Origin: Flavobacterium sp. A45
Lineage (GTDB): Bacteria > Bacteroidota > Bacteroidia > Flavobacteriales > Flavobacteriaceae
Assembly: GCF_002001005.1 (NCBI RefSeq)
Contig: NZ_MUNX01000046.1
Coordinates: 1-34,909, forward strand
Reading direction: 5' to 3'
DNA length: 34,909 nucleotides
Part shown: positions 8,048-16,471 of the stretch, piece by piece
Position numbering within the stretch: position 1 is the first letter of the stretch
Layout: every line of letters starts with the position of its first letter
Program-made: the position numbers and the translations under genes
Notes under the pieces: generated by a model
The model's database searches: none
What the model saw: only the letters and a program-made list of their open reading frames with translations
Told to the model about the DNA's origin: nothing

Positions 8048-8222
8048 CACTAATTTGTTTTTCATTCAACCTATAATTTCTGATTAAAAAACTATACATT
8101 TGAAAAACACAAAGCAAAATAAACATTTCTATAACTTCCAAATTTGGATAGTTTTGTGAAGACGGCTTTCCTATGTTGACTAGTACCAACAAGGCTGAAA
8201 AAAGAAATATTTCGAAAAACAA
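8013..8222 (-). CDS. Possible small membrane protein (69 aa), doubtful
   Basis: The only open frame in the 187-nt spacer after ndh. The product would have two hydrophobic segments (about residues 3-16 and 30-47), with FEIFLFSALLVLVNIGKPSS followed by NYPNLEVIEMFILLCVFQMY, which reads like a genuine small membrane protein or the remnant of one. Its last 12 codons overlap the end of ndh on the opposite strand, which argues that the original stop codon was lost or that the frame is accidental. I recognise no family. Confidence 0.3.
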   Translation of the reverse strand: MFFEIFLFSALLVLVNIGKPSSQNYPNLEVIEMFILLCVFQMYSFLIRNYRLNEKQISATPPLSFSSQA

Positions 8223-8234
8223 TAAAATTGAAAC

Positions 8235-9287
8235 ATGAAAATAATTAGAAACACCCTTCCGATTTCGGACATATACAATATGATGAAATCAGGAGAATTA
8301 ACAGTAAACAGGAGCTACCAAAGAGGTACAGGACTTTGGCCTGACAATGCAAGATCATATTTTATAGATACAATATTGAATGACTTCCCTTTTCCTAAGG
8401 TTGTAATTAGACAAATAGTTGACTTGAAAACAAAAAAAGCAAAAAGGGAAATAATTGATGGTCAACAACGACTAACTACTATTCGAGACTTTATCGACAA
8501 TAAATTTAAATTAACGAATGTTAGTAAAAAATATGTAGGAATGAAATATGAGGATTTACCAGAGAGTATTCCTGAGGCATTTCTTTCTTACGAAGTTTCT
8601 ACAGATAATATAGTTACCGCTTCAACCGAAGAGATTTTAGAAATTTTCAGAAGACTTAACTCTTATACTTTACCATTAAATACTTCTGAAAAAAGACATG
8701 CAACATATCAAGGTCAATTTAAATGGTTTATAAGCAATCTAACTGAGCATGTAACGCCATTTTTCGAAAAATACCAAACTTTGACATTAAGGGATATTTC
8801 GCGAATGGGTGATGCTGACTTATTGACGGAATGCTGTCAATTAAAATTAGAAGGAATTCAAAATCGAAGTTCAAAAAAACTAGAAGATATTTACAAGAAT
8901 TATGACATAATATTTGCTAATGAAACCGAACTTAAAGATATAATCACAACATCTTTCAACTTTATTAAAGATAACTTTTCAGAAGTATTTGAAAATTGTA
9001 AAATACAATCATATAATTTTTATTCTCTAATGGGAGCTTTAATTTACAATCGTTATGGATTTCCTGACCCAAAACAAGAACTTGCTGGTTTAAACATTAT
9101 TAATCAATTTTGTGTAAATGTTAATCAAAGTTCAGACGAACTAATAAGAATTTTTACCGAGGCTGAAGATAAACTTGTAAATGGAAATTATCCAGATTTT
9201 GTAAACGCTTCTATTGCAACTACTCATAGTTATAAAAATAGATTAACTCGTATTGCAACCCTAATAAATGCTCTAAGAATTCCGTGA
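8235..9287 (+). CDS. DUF262 (GmrS-like, ParB-fold) protein
   Basis: Likely the sensor or NTP-dependent half of a two-gene defence or toxin module. The 350 residues show the DUF262 hallmarks: SYQRGTGLW (27-35), the signature DGQQRLTTI (75-83) and IFRRLN (137-142), followed by a helical C-terminal half. DUF262 is the N-terminal domain of GmrSD type IV restriction enzymes and of SspE; it belongs to the ParB/sulfiredoxin fold. The usual DUF1524 HNH nuclease domain (HxxP motif) is absent here and in the next gene. The stop codon overlaps the GTG start of the HEPN-type gene (GTGA), so they are translationally coupled. The gene is AT-richer than its neighbours, fitting transfer. Confidence 0.88.
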   Translation: MKIIRNTLPISDIYNMMKSGELTVNRSYQRGTGLWPDNARSYFIDTILNDFPFPKVVIRQIVDLKTKKAKREIIDGQQRLTTIRDFIDNKFKLTNVSKKYVGMKYEDLPESIPEAFLSYEVSTDNIVTASTEEILEIFRRLNSYTLPLNTSEKRHATYQGQFKWFISNLTEHVTPFFEKYQTLTLRDISRMGDADLLTECCQLKLEGIQNRSSKKLEDIYKNYDIIFANETELKDIITTSFNFIKDNFSEVFENCKIQSYNFYSLMGALIYNRYGFPDPKQELAGLNIINQFCVNVNQSSDELIRIFTEAEDKLVNGNYPDFVNASIATTHSYKNRLTRIATLINALRIP

Positions 9288-9913
9288 GAGATTTAGCTTA
9301 TAGAAGAGAAAGGTTTTGTGATGTAATTGAAGATTATTCGATTCTTTACACCTATTCTAATGATAAAGAGCAATTAGCATTATCTGCCGGAGTGTTAAAT
9401 TTTATATGGAATCATTGGAATAACTTTTGGCGTGACTATTGGCTTGCTCATGTTTCGGGTGGCTACGATTTTAATGGCAATAGAATTACACCAATTTTTA
9501 ACAATTATAATGACAAGCAAAGCTGTCATTATCTTTTATATGCTTGCGGTAAAAAAAGCAACCATAATAATGGTTCGAGTATAGTGGGGGTTCATCAAGA
9601 AGCAACATGGGGTGACCCCAATATTATTTCTAACATCGCCACTAAAATGTTACCTTATCATAATCAGATGACATACGTTTTGGGATTATTAAGCCAATAC
9701 CAAACATTCATTTTACATTTTCAGCGAATAAGAAACAGTTTTATTCATTTAAATAATGAAAATATTTACAACTTAAATAGCTTAACGGGGCATTACATTT
9801 TTAATGACAATCATAGATTAATTGACATACTTGAAACTACAGAAATATCTACGTCAACTCGATGTTTTGACAATTTAGTCAATAATATGACAGGTCTTAT
9901 TCAAAATTTATAA
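9284..9913 (+). CDS. HEPN-domain protein, candidate RNase effector (MAE_28990-like)
   Basis: A 209-residue, mostly helical protein. FQRIRNSFIHLNNENI near 146-161 contains R150-N-S-F-I-H155, the RX4-6H motif that forms the RNase active site of HEPN toxins. The N-terminus RRERFCDVIEDY resembles the start of MAE_28990/MAE_18760-type HEPN families. The start must be the GTG at 9284, which overlaps the DUF262 stop; no Met occurs until residue 129. With DUF262 directly upstream and no HNH nuclease, the simplest reading is that this is the killing or cutting subunit. HEPN assignment rests on one motif plus context, so it is moderately sure. Confidence 0.7.
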   Translation: MRDLAYRRERFCDVIEDYSILYTYSNDKEQLALSAGVLNFIWNHWNNFWRDYWLAHVSGGYDFNGNRITPIFNNYNDKQSCHYLLYACGKKSNHNNGSSIVGVHQEATWGDPNIISNIATKMLPYHNQMTYVLGLLSQYQTFILHFQRIRNSFIHLNNENIYNLNSLTGHYIFNDNHRLIDILETTEISTSTRCFDNLVNNMTGLIQNL

Positions 9914-9970
9914 ACCGTGCCCGCAAAGTATAGCTGAAATTGTAAAGAACTCAAGAAACCTTAATTAACA

Positions 9971-10354
9971 ATGATAAAATACTTACTATGCTGGTTTCCT
10001 ATGGTTCTGCTTGCAATTTTAAATGGAGCAGCTAGAGATTTATGGTATAAAAAATACATAAGTGAATTAGCTGCGCACCAAATTTCAACATTTTCCTTAA
10101 TTATTCTCATTGGAATCTATAGTTGTTTAGTCGTAAAATGGTTACCTCCAAATACGGCAAAGCAAGCATTAATAATAGGAATTGTTTGGTCAATCTTGAC
10201 TTTGGCTTTCGAATTTGGCTTTGGAATTATACGTGGAAGTTCTTGGAAGCAATTATTATACGCTTATAATTTTACTGAAGGCCAAATTTGGATTCTTATA
10301 CCGATTTGGGTGGCAATAGCGCCTTACATTGCTTTTAAAGTTATTTCAAAATAA
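9971..10354 (+). CDS. Small four-helix membrane protein, unknown
   Basis: The 127-residue product has four hydrophobic segments (about residues 3-20, 41-58, 68-87 and 105-122), short charged loops and no signal peptide cleavage site. I do not recognise the family with confidence. It lies 57 nt after the HEPN-type gene in the same direction and 56 nt before the FG-GAP gene, with no terminator between, so the four genes could share a transcript. A link to the DUF262-HEPN pair is possible but not shown. Confidence 0.75.
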   Translation: MIKYLLCWFPMVLLAILNGAARDLWYKKYISELAAHQISTFSLIILIGIYSCLVVKWLPPNTAKQALIIGIVWSILTLAFEFGFGIIRGSSWKQLLYAYNFTEGQIWILIPIWVAIAPYIAFKVISK

Positions 10355-10410
10355 TTTCAAGAAACAACCACACCCGCAGTAGTACCAAAACATTAGACGC
10401 AACAATAATT

Positions 10411-11535
10411 ATGAAAAATCTAATTTATTTCCATGTCCTTTTAATTACTATGGCATCATTTGCTCAAGAACGTGGTTTTCATTCGAAAAACGACATGAGC
10501 GCTGAAGAACCAAGATTTAGTTTTGGCTCTACAAAACATAGAACTGCATCGATTAGTCTGGGGGACATTAACAATGACGGAAAAATTGATGCAGTTATAG
10601 CTAATGGAAGACATTGGCCTGAAACAAATTATATCTTCTACAATTCTGGCAAAGGCTTTAATTCGATGATGGCTTTGGATAATTTAAGCTCAACCAGCTA
10701 TGCTGCTGAACTAGTTGACTTAGATAACGACGGCGATTTAGACATTGTCGAAATAAACGATAATTCACCTCATAGAATTTACACAAACGATGGTTTAGGT
10801 CACTTTAAATTTCATTCAGAAATTGCTGAAGTTTCGGATGCCAGAAATGTAGCATTAGGAGATCTGGACAATAACGGATTCATGGATTTCATTATAACCA
10901 ATAGAGGGCAGCAGAATATGATTTGCTATAATAATGGAAAACTGAATTTTGATTGTGTAAAATTGCAAACTAATAAGAACGCTACCATTGATATTGCTAT
11001 ACAAGATTTAAATGGTGATAACCTGCCTGATTTGGTTCTTGCGAACAGAGACAATATTCCCAATGAAATTTTCATAAACAAAGGGAATCGACAGTTTACA
11101 AAAAAACTTGATTTTGGCTCAGGAACTTTTGAAACTCGTTCGGTAGCAATAGCCGATATGAACAATGATGGAATTTTGGATATTGTTACAGGTAATATAA
11201 ATGGTTCCAATATTATCTACTTTGGAGATAAAAATTTCACTTTCAATCAAACGCTACTTTTTGGCAGTAAAGACACGGATACCTTTAGCATCGCTCTAGC
11301 TGATTTCAATAAAGATGGTTTTATCGATATTGTGACCGGTAATTACCTAAAACCAAATAGTGTTTTCCTTAACCTTGATGGAAAAACTTTTGAGGAAATC
11401 AATTTAACGGATAGTTCCTCAAGAACTTATGGTGTAACAGTAGGAGATATAAATTCTGACGGATGGATTGATATTGCAATCGCTAATTCGGATGATTTTA
11501 ATCTTTATTATCTAAATATTTTCCATAAAAAATAA
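10411..11535 (+). CDS. Exported FG-GAP/VCBS repeat protein
   Basis: Secreted or surface protein of 374 residues with a beta-propeller fold. A signal peptide (about 1-19, ending in FAQ) is followed by seven repeats of about 45 residues, each with a calcium-binding loop of the D-x-N-x-D-G-x-x-D type: DINNDGKID, DLDNDGDLD, DLDNNGFMD, DLNGDNLPD, DMNNDGILD, DFNKDGFID and DINSDGWID. Seven blades would close a complete integrin-alpha-like propeller. No catalytic domain and no type IX secretion C-terminal domain is visible; the chain ends shortly after the last blade. Ligand unknown. Confidence 0.9.
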   Translation: MKNLIYFHVLLITMASFAQERGFHSKNDMSAEEPRFSFGSTKHRTASISLGDINNDGKIDAVIANGRHWPETNYIFYNSGKGFNSMMALDNLSSTSYAAELVDLDNDGDLDIVEINDNSPHRIYTNDGLGHFKFHSEIAEVSDARNVALGDLDNNGFMDFIITNRGQQNMICYNNGKLNFDCVKLQTNKNATIDIAIQDLNGDNLPDLVLANRDNIPNEIFINKGNRQFTKKLDFGSGTFETRSVAIADMNNDGILDIVTGNINGSNIIYFGDKNFTFNQTLLFGSKDTDTFSIALADFNKDGFIDIVTGNYLKPNSVFLNLDGKTFEEINLTDSSSRTYGVTVGDINSDGWIDIAIANSDDFNLYYLNIFHKK

Positions 11536-11834
11536 CTAAATCGGATGTACTTTGCGTCTTCGAGTCTTTGCGGGAACCCTATTAAGAAAAACCTAGCAAG
11601 AAATTCATGAACATAAAGTAAATCCACAATCAAGATTATCTTGTTGTTTCTCAATAACAAAAAAGAAGCTTCCTGTAATTACAAGAGTTTTCTGCATTTG
11701 GCTTAATTTGAAAATAGTTTTTATTGGATCTCGTTACAAATCCGAAGATTAGACTTAATTTAGCAGAAAACCAGCTGTAATAAAGAAATAGTATCATCAA
11801 TAGTGATTTGTTCAATACCTACTATTTCAAAATA
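11536..11834. other. Non-coding spacer before the histidine kinase
   Basis: About 300 nt without a supportable gene. It holds a degenerate word repeat CTTTGCGTCTTCGAGTCTTTGC near 11551-11573 and otherwise AT-rich sequence. I see no convincing promoter or terminator. Confidence 0.6.
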
Positions 11835-13049
11835 ATGAATAAAACAAACCCAATGGAAACCAAACAAAACTTCACAAAAATCCTCAAAAATAAATACATA
11901 CCAACCGCTGAGTTTTATAGCCAAATAATTGACAGTTTACAAGACTACTCCATTTTTACATTAGACAATGATTTCATTATAAATAGCTGGAGTTCAGGTT
12001 CTTCAAAAATATTTGGTTACGAAACGGATGAAGTTATTGGTGAACCTTTTGATGTAATATTTACTGAGGAAGATCTAAAAAATGGTATCCCCAAAAAAGA
12101 AATTGAAACCGCTTTAAAAGAAGGCAGAGCGACAGATAATAGATGGCACATTGCCAAAGACAAGAGCTTGTTTTATGCTTATGGATTGGTTTTTCCACTC
12201 ATCGGTTTAAACGGAGAGATGTTAGGCTATGTTAAAGTTTTAAGAGATTTAACTGACAGAAAACAATCAGAGGACGCCATAAAAAATTATGTCAGAGAAT
12301 TGGAAGAGCTTAATACTCATAAAGAGAGTGTTATGGCAATACTTTCACACGATTTGAGAAGTCCTTTGTCAGCAATTATAGGAACTGCAAAATATCTAAA
12401 AGAAAATTTTCGCAAAATGAATCCTGATACTGTGCAGGAAATGCTTGAATTACTTCATAAATCTTCAACAGATGAATTAGAAATGCTTGACTATTTAGTG
12501 GAATGGGCAAGAATAAAATATGCCTCAGACACCTTTTCTCCAACAAAATTGAAACTTATTGAATACATTGAAAAAGTTTTTGAGAGTTTAAACGAAACTG
12601 CTTCGGTAAACACTATAAATCTTCATCACGAAATCGAAGAGAACACTTCAGTATTTGCCGACAGTAAAATGTTAATTTCCATCATTCAAAATATCGTTTC
12701 AAACGCAATAAAACATACAGAAAAAGGAGGTTCAATAACGATTTCTGCAAGTAGTAAAGAGGATAAAATTATTGTTCAAGTGAAAGATACCGGAATTGGA
12801 ATGTCTAAAGAAATAATGGAAAAATTGTTCACTCCGCAAATGAAAACACTTTCAGAAACCAGAAAAGAAAATAAAGGCGCTGGAATAGGATTATTATTGG
12901 TAAAAGGCTTTTTAGAAAAAAATGGCGGTGAAATATGGGTTGAAAGTATCGAAGGGGAGGGTTCTACTTTTTATTTTACATTACCCATTGAGAAACCTTT
13001 ATATAAAATAGGAAGTTCAGACGAAATTATGTTTGATGAAAGTGCTTAA
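11835..13049 (+). CDS. Soluble PAS-domain sensor histidine kinase
   Basis: Orphan two-component kinase of about 404 residues with no membrane segment, so it senses a cytoplasmic signal. A PAS domain spans about residues 25-140 (IFTLDNDFIINSWSSGSSKI, FGYETDEVIG, then VKVLRDLTDRK). The dimerisation/phosphoacceptor H-box is ILSHDLRSPLSAIIG near 168-182. The ATPase domain has the N-box NIVSNAIKHTEKGG (about 284-297), G1 DTGIGMS and G2 GAGIGLLLVK. All catalytic residues look intact. The ATG at 11835 is preferred to a TTG at 11808; another ATG follows six codons later. No response regulator lies nearby. Confidence 0.9.
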   Translation: MNKTNPMETKQNFTKILKNKYIPTAEFYSQIIDSLQDYSIFTLDNDFIINSWSSGSSKIFGYETDEVIGEPFDVIFTEEDLKNGIPKKEIETALKEGRATDNRWHIAKDKSLFYAYGLVFPLIGLNGEMLGYVKVLRDLTDRKQSEDAIKNYVRELEELNTHKESVMAILSHDLRSPLSAIIGTAKYLKENFRKMNPDTVQEMLELLHKSSTDELEMLDYLVEWARIKYASDTFSPTKLKLIEYIEKVFESLNETASVNTINLHHEIEENTSVFADSKMLISIIQNIVSNAIKHTEKGGSITISASSKEDKIIVQVKDTGIGMSKEIMEKLFTPQMKTLSETRKENKGAGIGLLLVKGFLEKNGGEIWVESIEGEGSTFYFTLPIEKPLYKIGSSDEIMFDESA

Positions 13050-13224
13050 TTTTAGCTACAGCAAAAAAAGACTTAAAATAGAATATTGATATTGATTTCT
13101 AATGCGAGGCCACTGAGAAATCAGCTCTAAAAAAATATAATAACATGTTTTTCAACTAATTGTAAAAAACTATTCGTAAATTAGTCATACAATTAAACTA
13201 GTATTAATAATAAAAATTAACATT

Positions 13225-13641
13225 ATGAAAAAGTACATTTTACTATTGGGTTTTATGTTTTCGGTAGCTGGATTTTCTCAAAATATTACATCTAAAATTG
13301 AGACTGCAAGTGCGGCACAATATGATTTGCTAAAAAAAGTTAATGAATATTATCCAGATATTAGCTTAAGTGATAAAGTTGTCAATTTTTATGTCGGAGA
13401 TAAGATAATTGATACAAAACAAGAATTTTTGACAAAAAACACAGGATTTTCCGTTTATGAAGTGAGTATTAACCCTGATAACAAAAGAATTGTATTTACT
13501 TTTGAATCCGATAAAAATGGAAAAATTTATGGTGCAGTTGTTCTTTTTAGAGGTAATTATGTCAGAACAACCATTAATGAAAGGACAGGTCAGTATGATG
13601 TAATGGTGAATGGCAAATCAGTCTATTTGCAAAAGATGTAG
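13225..13641 (+). CDS. Small exported protein, unknown
   Basis: 138 residues with a clear signal peptide (MKKYILLLGFMFSVAGFSQ, cleavage near 18/19). The mature part alternates polar and hydrophobic residues, suggesting a beta-rich periplasmic domain: VVNFYVGDKIIDTK, KRIVFTFES and YGAVVLFRGNYVRTTINE. I recognise no family. The kinase gene ends 175 nt upstream in the same direction; a link is not evident. The next gene is convergent. Confidence 0.8.
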   Translation: MKKYILLLGFMFSVAGFSQNITSKIETASAAQYDLLKKVNEYYPDISLSDKVVNFYVGDKIIDTKQEFLTKNTGFSVYEVSINPDNKRIVFTFESDKNGKIYGAVVLFRGNYVRTTINERTGQYDVMVNGKSVYLQKM

Positions 13642-13686
13642 CTTTTTGTCTATGCAATAGATTCCTTTGTATTGCAAAACAAGAAA

Positions 13687-14916
13687 TTAATGCCCCATCA
13701 TAATTTCATCATCCCCTGAATTCACTACGGTTTCCTTGATTTGTCTTTTCCCAATAATCAAAATAATAAAAGCAATAATCGTCGTACAAGTCATAATTAC
13801 GACCATTGGTACCATAGAATCTTTAACAAAAACACCAACAGCAAAAGAAGATAAAGCGCCAATCCCTAATTGTATCGCCCCCATCAATGCGGATGCGCTT
13901 CCTGCATTTTTTGCAAAAGGAGCAAGGGTCAATCCTGCAGTATTGGGATTGGAAATACCCAAACAAGCTAAAAACAGGAATAATAGTGCCATAGTACCAT
14001 ACAATCCTAAATCATCATTCATTGCCAAAATCAAAAAGGCTAAACTAATTGCTATTTGGACAACCAATGCGCCAAAAATCATCTGTTCGCTAGAGAATCT
14101 TCTTAATAATAAAGAGTTCAATTGGCTAGAACCTATAAAACTTACGGACATAAAAGCAAAAATCCAGCCGTAAACCGTGGCATCTACTTTTAAAATATCC
14201 ATAAACAAAATAGGAGACGCCGCCACATAAGTAAACAATCCAGAGAACGCAATCGAACCTGTCAATGCATAGGTATAAAACTGTGGCACTTTGATAATCG
14301 CCACAAAATTGCTAATTATTGGCTGGGGTTTCAATGATATTGTGAGATCAGGTTTGTGTGTTTCAGGCAATCCCAATTGTGATGCAATAAGCACCAAAAC
14401 GCCTAAGCACATCAGTATAAAAAATACAGGATGCCAACCGTAATAAGTAGTTACATAACTTCCAATAGTGGGAGCCAACATTGGCGAAAGCCCAAGAACC
14501 AACATTAATTTGGACAAAACATTGGGGATTTCCTTAACCGGAAACAAATCCCGAACCATCGCAACCGAAGCTACAGTAGCCGCACAGCTTCCAACAGCCT
14601 GAACAAACCGAAGCCCTATAAATACATTAATATCAGTAACAAAAACACATCCTAAAGAAGCCAAAATATAAACTAAAAGTCCAACAAACAATGGTTTTTT
14701 TCGTCCAAAACGGTCTAATAAAGGGCCATATAATAATTGCCCAGCCGAAATCCCAATGAAATAACTTGACAAGGACATCGAAACTTCGGTAACTGTGGTA
14801 TTCAAATCTTTGGCAATTCCCGAAAAACCAGGTAAATACATGTCAATTGAAAAAGGACCAAGCGCTGTCATGGAACCCAAAATTAATATCAATTGGAAGT
14901 ATTTGCTTTTAGTCAT
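13687..14916 (-). CDS. Bcr/CflA-type drug efflux transporter (MFS)
   Basis: Proton-driven exporter of the DHA1 major facilitator group with 12 predicted membrane helices. The first helix carries LGPFSIDMYLPGF, the signature of Bcr/CflA proteins. The loop 2-3 motif GPLLDRFGRKKPL is the MFS motif A, and the fifth helix has the LSPMLAPTIGSYV motif C. I chose the ATG at 14916 (MTKSKYFQ) because the upstream in-frame codon is a TTG seven codons earlier. The product would be about 409 residues, full length for the family. Related proteins export bicyclomycin, chloramphenicol or peptides; the substrate here is unknown. Confidence 0.92.
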   Translation of the reverse strand: MTKSKYFQLILILGSMTALGPFSIDMYLPGFSGIAKDLNTTVTEVSMSLSSYFIGISAGQLLYGPLLDRFGRKKPLFVGLLVYILASLGCVFVTDINVFIGLRFVQAVGSCAATVASVAMVRDLFPVKEIPNVLSKLMLVLGLSPMLAPTIGSYVTTYYGWHPVFFILMCLGVLVLIASQLGLPETHKPDLTISLKPQPIISNFVAIIKVPQFYTYALTGSIAFSGLFTYVAASPILFMDILKVDATVYGWIFAFMSVSFIGSSQLNSLLLRRFSSEQMIFGALVVQIAISLAFLILAMNDDLGLYGTMALLFLFLACLGISNPNTAGLTLAPFAKNAGSASALMGAIQLGIGALSSFAVGVFVKDSMVPMVVIMTCTTIIAFIILIIGKRQIKETVVNSGDDEIMMGH

Positions 14917-15044
14917 AATAATTTTGTGTTTTTGCAAAGATACTATATTGAAACATGACTGCTAAACAGTATTAAATTTCGTCTGTTTTTTTGCTTAACT
15001 TTAGATTTTGTTAAAAATCGTAATGATTTATAAATAAATTAAGT

Positions 15045-15506
15045 ATGGCTTTAGAAATCTTCTCAGCGGCACCAGACTGCGAAATTGTAACTACACGAAT
15101 TGTAAACGCATCAATAAATCTTGCATACAAAGCCTGGACGGATCCAAACCATTTAAAAAACTGGTGGGGACCAAAAGGATTCACAAACACTTTCAATGAA
15201 TTTGACTTACGGCCAGCTGGTAAATGGCGTTTTATTATGCACGGACCAGACAAAGGAAATTATCATAATGAATGTGAATTTGTAAAAATTGACAAACCAA
15301 ATCTAATCGCATGGAAACGCATTTCAAAACCGCTTTTTAAAGTACTAGCAACATTTGAAGAAGTATCCAACGACAAAACCAAAATTGTTTTTAAAATGAT
15401 TTTCGACACAGCGGAAGAAAGCAATAAATTAAGACCATTTGTAGTTGACAAAAATGAAGAGAACTTCGACAGACTTGAAGTTGAACTGACAAAAATGACT
15501 GAATAA
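15045..15506 (+). CDS. SRPBCC/AHSA1-family protein
   Basis: A 153-residue single START-like (SRPBCC) domain with a ligand cavity. The family hallmark WTDPNHLKNWWGPKGFTN lies near residues 26-43, followed by FDLRPAGKWRFIMHGPDG-like strands (DLRPAGKWRF, MHGPDKGNY) and the closing C-terminal helix. Members of the AHSA1 group bind hydrophobic ligands or modulate Hsp90-type ATPases; in bacteria most are uncharacterised. The gene stands alone, divergent from the drug transporter. Confidence 0.9.
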   Translation: MALEIFSAAPDCEIVTTRIVNASINLAYKAWTDPNHLKNWWGPKGFTNTFNEFDLRPAGKWRFIMHGPDKGNYHNECEFVKIDKPNLIAWKRISKPLFKVLATFEEVSNDKTKIVFKMIFDTAEESNKLRPFVVDKNEENFDRLEVELTKMTE

Positions 15507-15555
15507 AGTCAAAAAAGCATCCCTTTTCATCATTTACGATATTATATAAAATGAA

Positions 15556-15590
<35 letters not shown>

Positions 15591-15735
15591 AGCCCCCTAA
15601 TCAAAAGTATTGATCAAATGTTTTTCAATTTCAAAGAAATCAAATTGTCTACTCTTTTGATTGGTTTCAAATTATACTTTTACAAACTGTACCCTTTCTG
15701 TTATCTCTTTAAATAATTTTGAAAATAAATTAAGC

Positions 15736-15767
15736 AAAAAAAAAAAACATCGCCATAAATGACGATG
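15736..15767 (-). terminator. Intrinsic terminator of the DUF2911 gene
   Basis: Read on the minus strand, CATCGTCA pairs with TGGCGATG around a TTTA loop (8 bp with one G-T pair), followed directly by 12 T residues. It lies 24 nt after the DUF2911 stop codon. The remaining spacer (15507-15735) is AT-rich and I see nothing else in it. Confidence 0.88.
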
Positions 15768-15791
15768 ATTTAAATATACTTTCGTTAGAAA

Positions 15792-16298
15792 TTATTTCAC
15801 TTTGAAACCTATATCCCAATTATCCCAACTTAAAACAACATTATCGGAGTTAATTTTATAAATCAACTTTTCTGTGCTTGATTGTGATGCTTTTTGTTTA
15901 ACAGTAACTCTTAACTGATCTTCCTTTTCATTGTACTTATAAGCGCCCCATTGTTTGGATTCTTTATTAAAAATAAGAATACATTGTTTTTCATTTGGAA
16001 TCACAAAAAAAGAATATTTACCTGCAGGCAATTTTGAACCTTCAATGGTTAAATCTTTATCCGTTTCGAATGCTGTAGCTTCATTGGCTCCAGCACGCCA
16101 AACTTCATTAAAAGGAACTAACTCTCCCCAAATTTTCCGTGCTCTTACCGAAGGACTTCCATAATTAATTTGAATAGTAGCTCCATTAATCATTCCAGTC
16201 GCTTTTTCGGCTGTACTCTTTGGTTTCTCTTGGGCATTTGCAAATGAAATTGCAAAAAACGATAATAATACGAGTAATGAGATTTTTAAAATTTTCAT
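15792..16298 (-). CDS. Exported DUF2911 protein
   Basis: 168 residues with a signal peptide ending FANAQ (about residue 23). The mature part shows the DUF2911 blocks: INYGSPSVRARKIWGELVPF, then EVWRAGANEATAFET, then LPAGKYSFFVIP and W-x-A-Y-x-Y. DUF2911 is common in Bacteroidota and has no known biochemical role. The gene has its own terminator and is divergent from the cNMP/CBS/DUF294 gene. Confidence 0.92.
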   Translation of the reverse strand: MKILKISLLVLLSFFAISFANAQEKPKSTAEKATGMINGATIQINYGSPSVRARKIWGELVPFNEVWRAGANEATAFETDKDLTIEGSKLPAGKYSFFVIPNEKQCILIFNKESKQWGAYKYNEKEDQLRVTVKQKASQSSTEKLIYKINSDNVVLSWDNWDIGFKVK

Positions 16299-16417
16299 AG
16301 TTTATTTGTTTATTTAGCATTAAAATTAAATAATTGCATCCAATATGATTCTAACACTTAGTATTTTATGAAAAATTTAACTATACCGCAATTTATCAAA
16401 ATTAGTTTTTAGAGTCT

Positions 16418-16425
16418 TACTTTTG
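16418..16425 (+). promoter_or_regulatory. Candidate -7 box for the cNMP/CBS/DUF294 gene
   Basis: TACTTTTG fits TAnnTTTG and lies 46 nt before the ATG at 16472. No -33 box stands out. Confidence 0.4.
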
Positions 16426-16471
16426 AAATCTATTTTTATTATTTTTACAAGCATTACTTTACAACAAAACT

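Noticed and set aside
8174..8191. TGTTG/CAACA inverted repeat as operator for the DUF262 gene
   Set aside because: Arms of only five bases around a CTAG centre; expected by chance in this AT-rich sequence.
8235..9913. Complete GmrSD type IV restriction system
   Set aside because: No DUF1524/HNH motif could be found in either gene, so only the GmrS-like half is present.
9914..10410. Integron cassette array around the small membrane protein gene
   Set aside because: The spacers on either side are short and non-coding, but I could not find attC-like core sites or paired arms, and no integrase is in the window.
13653..13676. Hairpin TGCAATA/TATTGCA between convergent genes as a terminator
   Set aside because: Only seven AT-rich pairs, a 10-nt loop and no proper T-run; too weak to list as a feature.
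13736..14173. Open frame of 145 codons on the plus strand
   Set aside because: It is fully antisense to the Bcr/CflA transporter, and its product is the low-complexity Ile/Lys pattern expected from reading the reverse of membrane helices.
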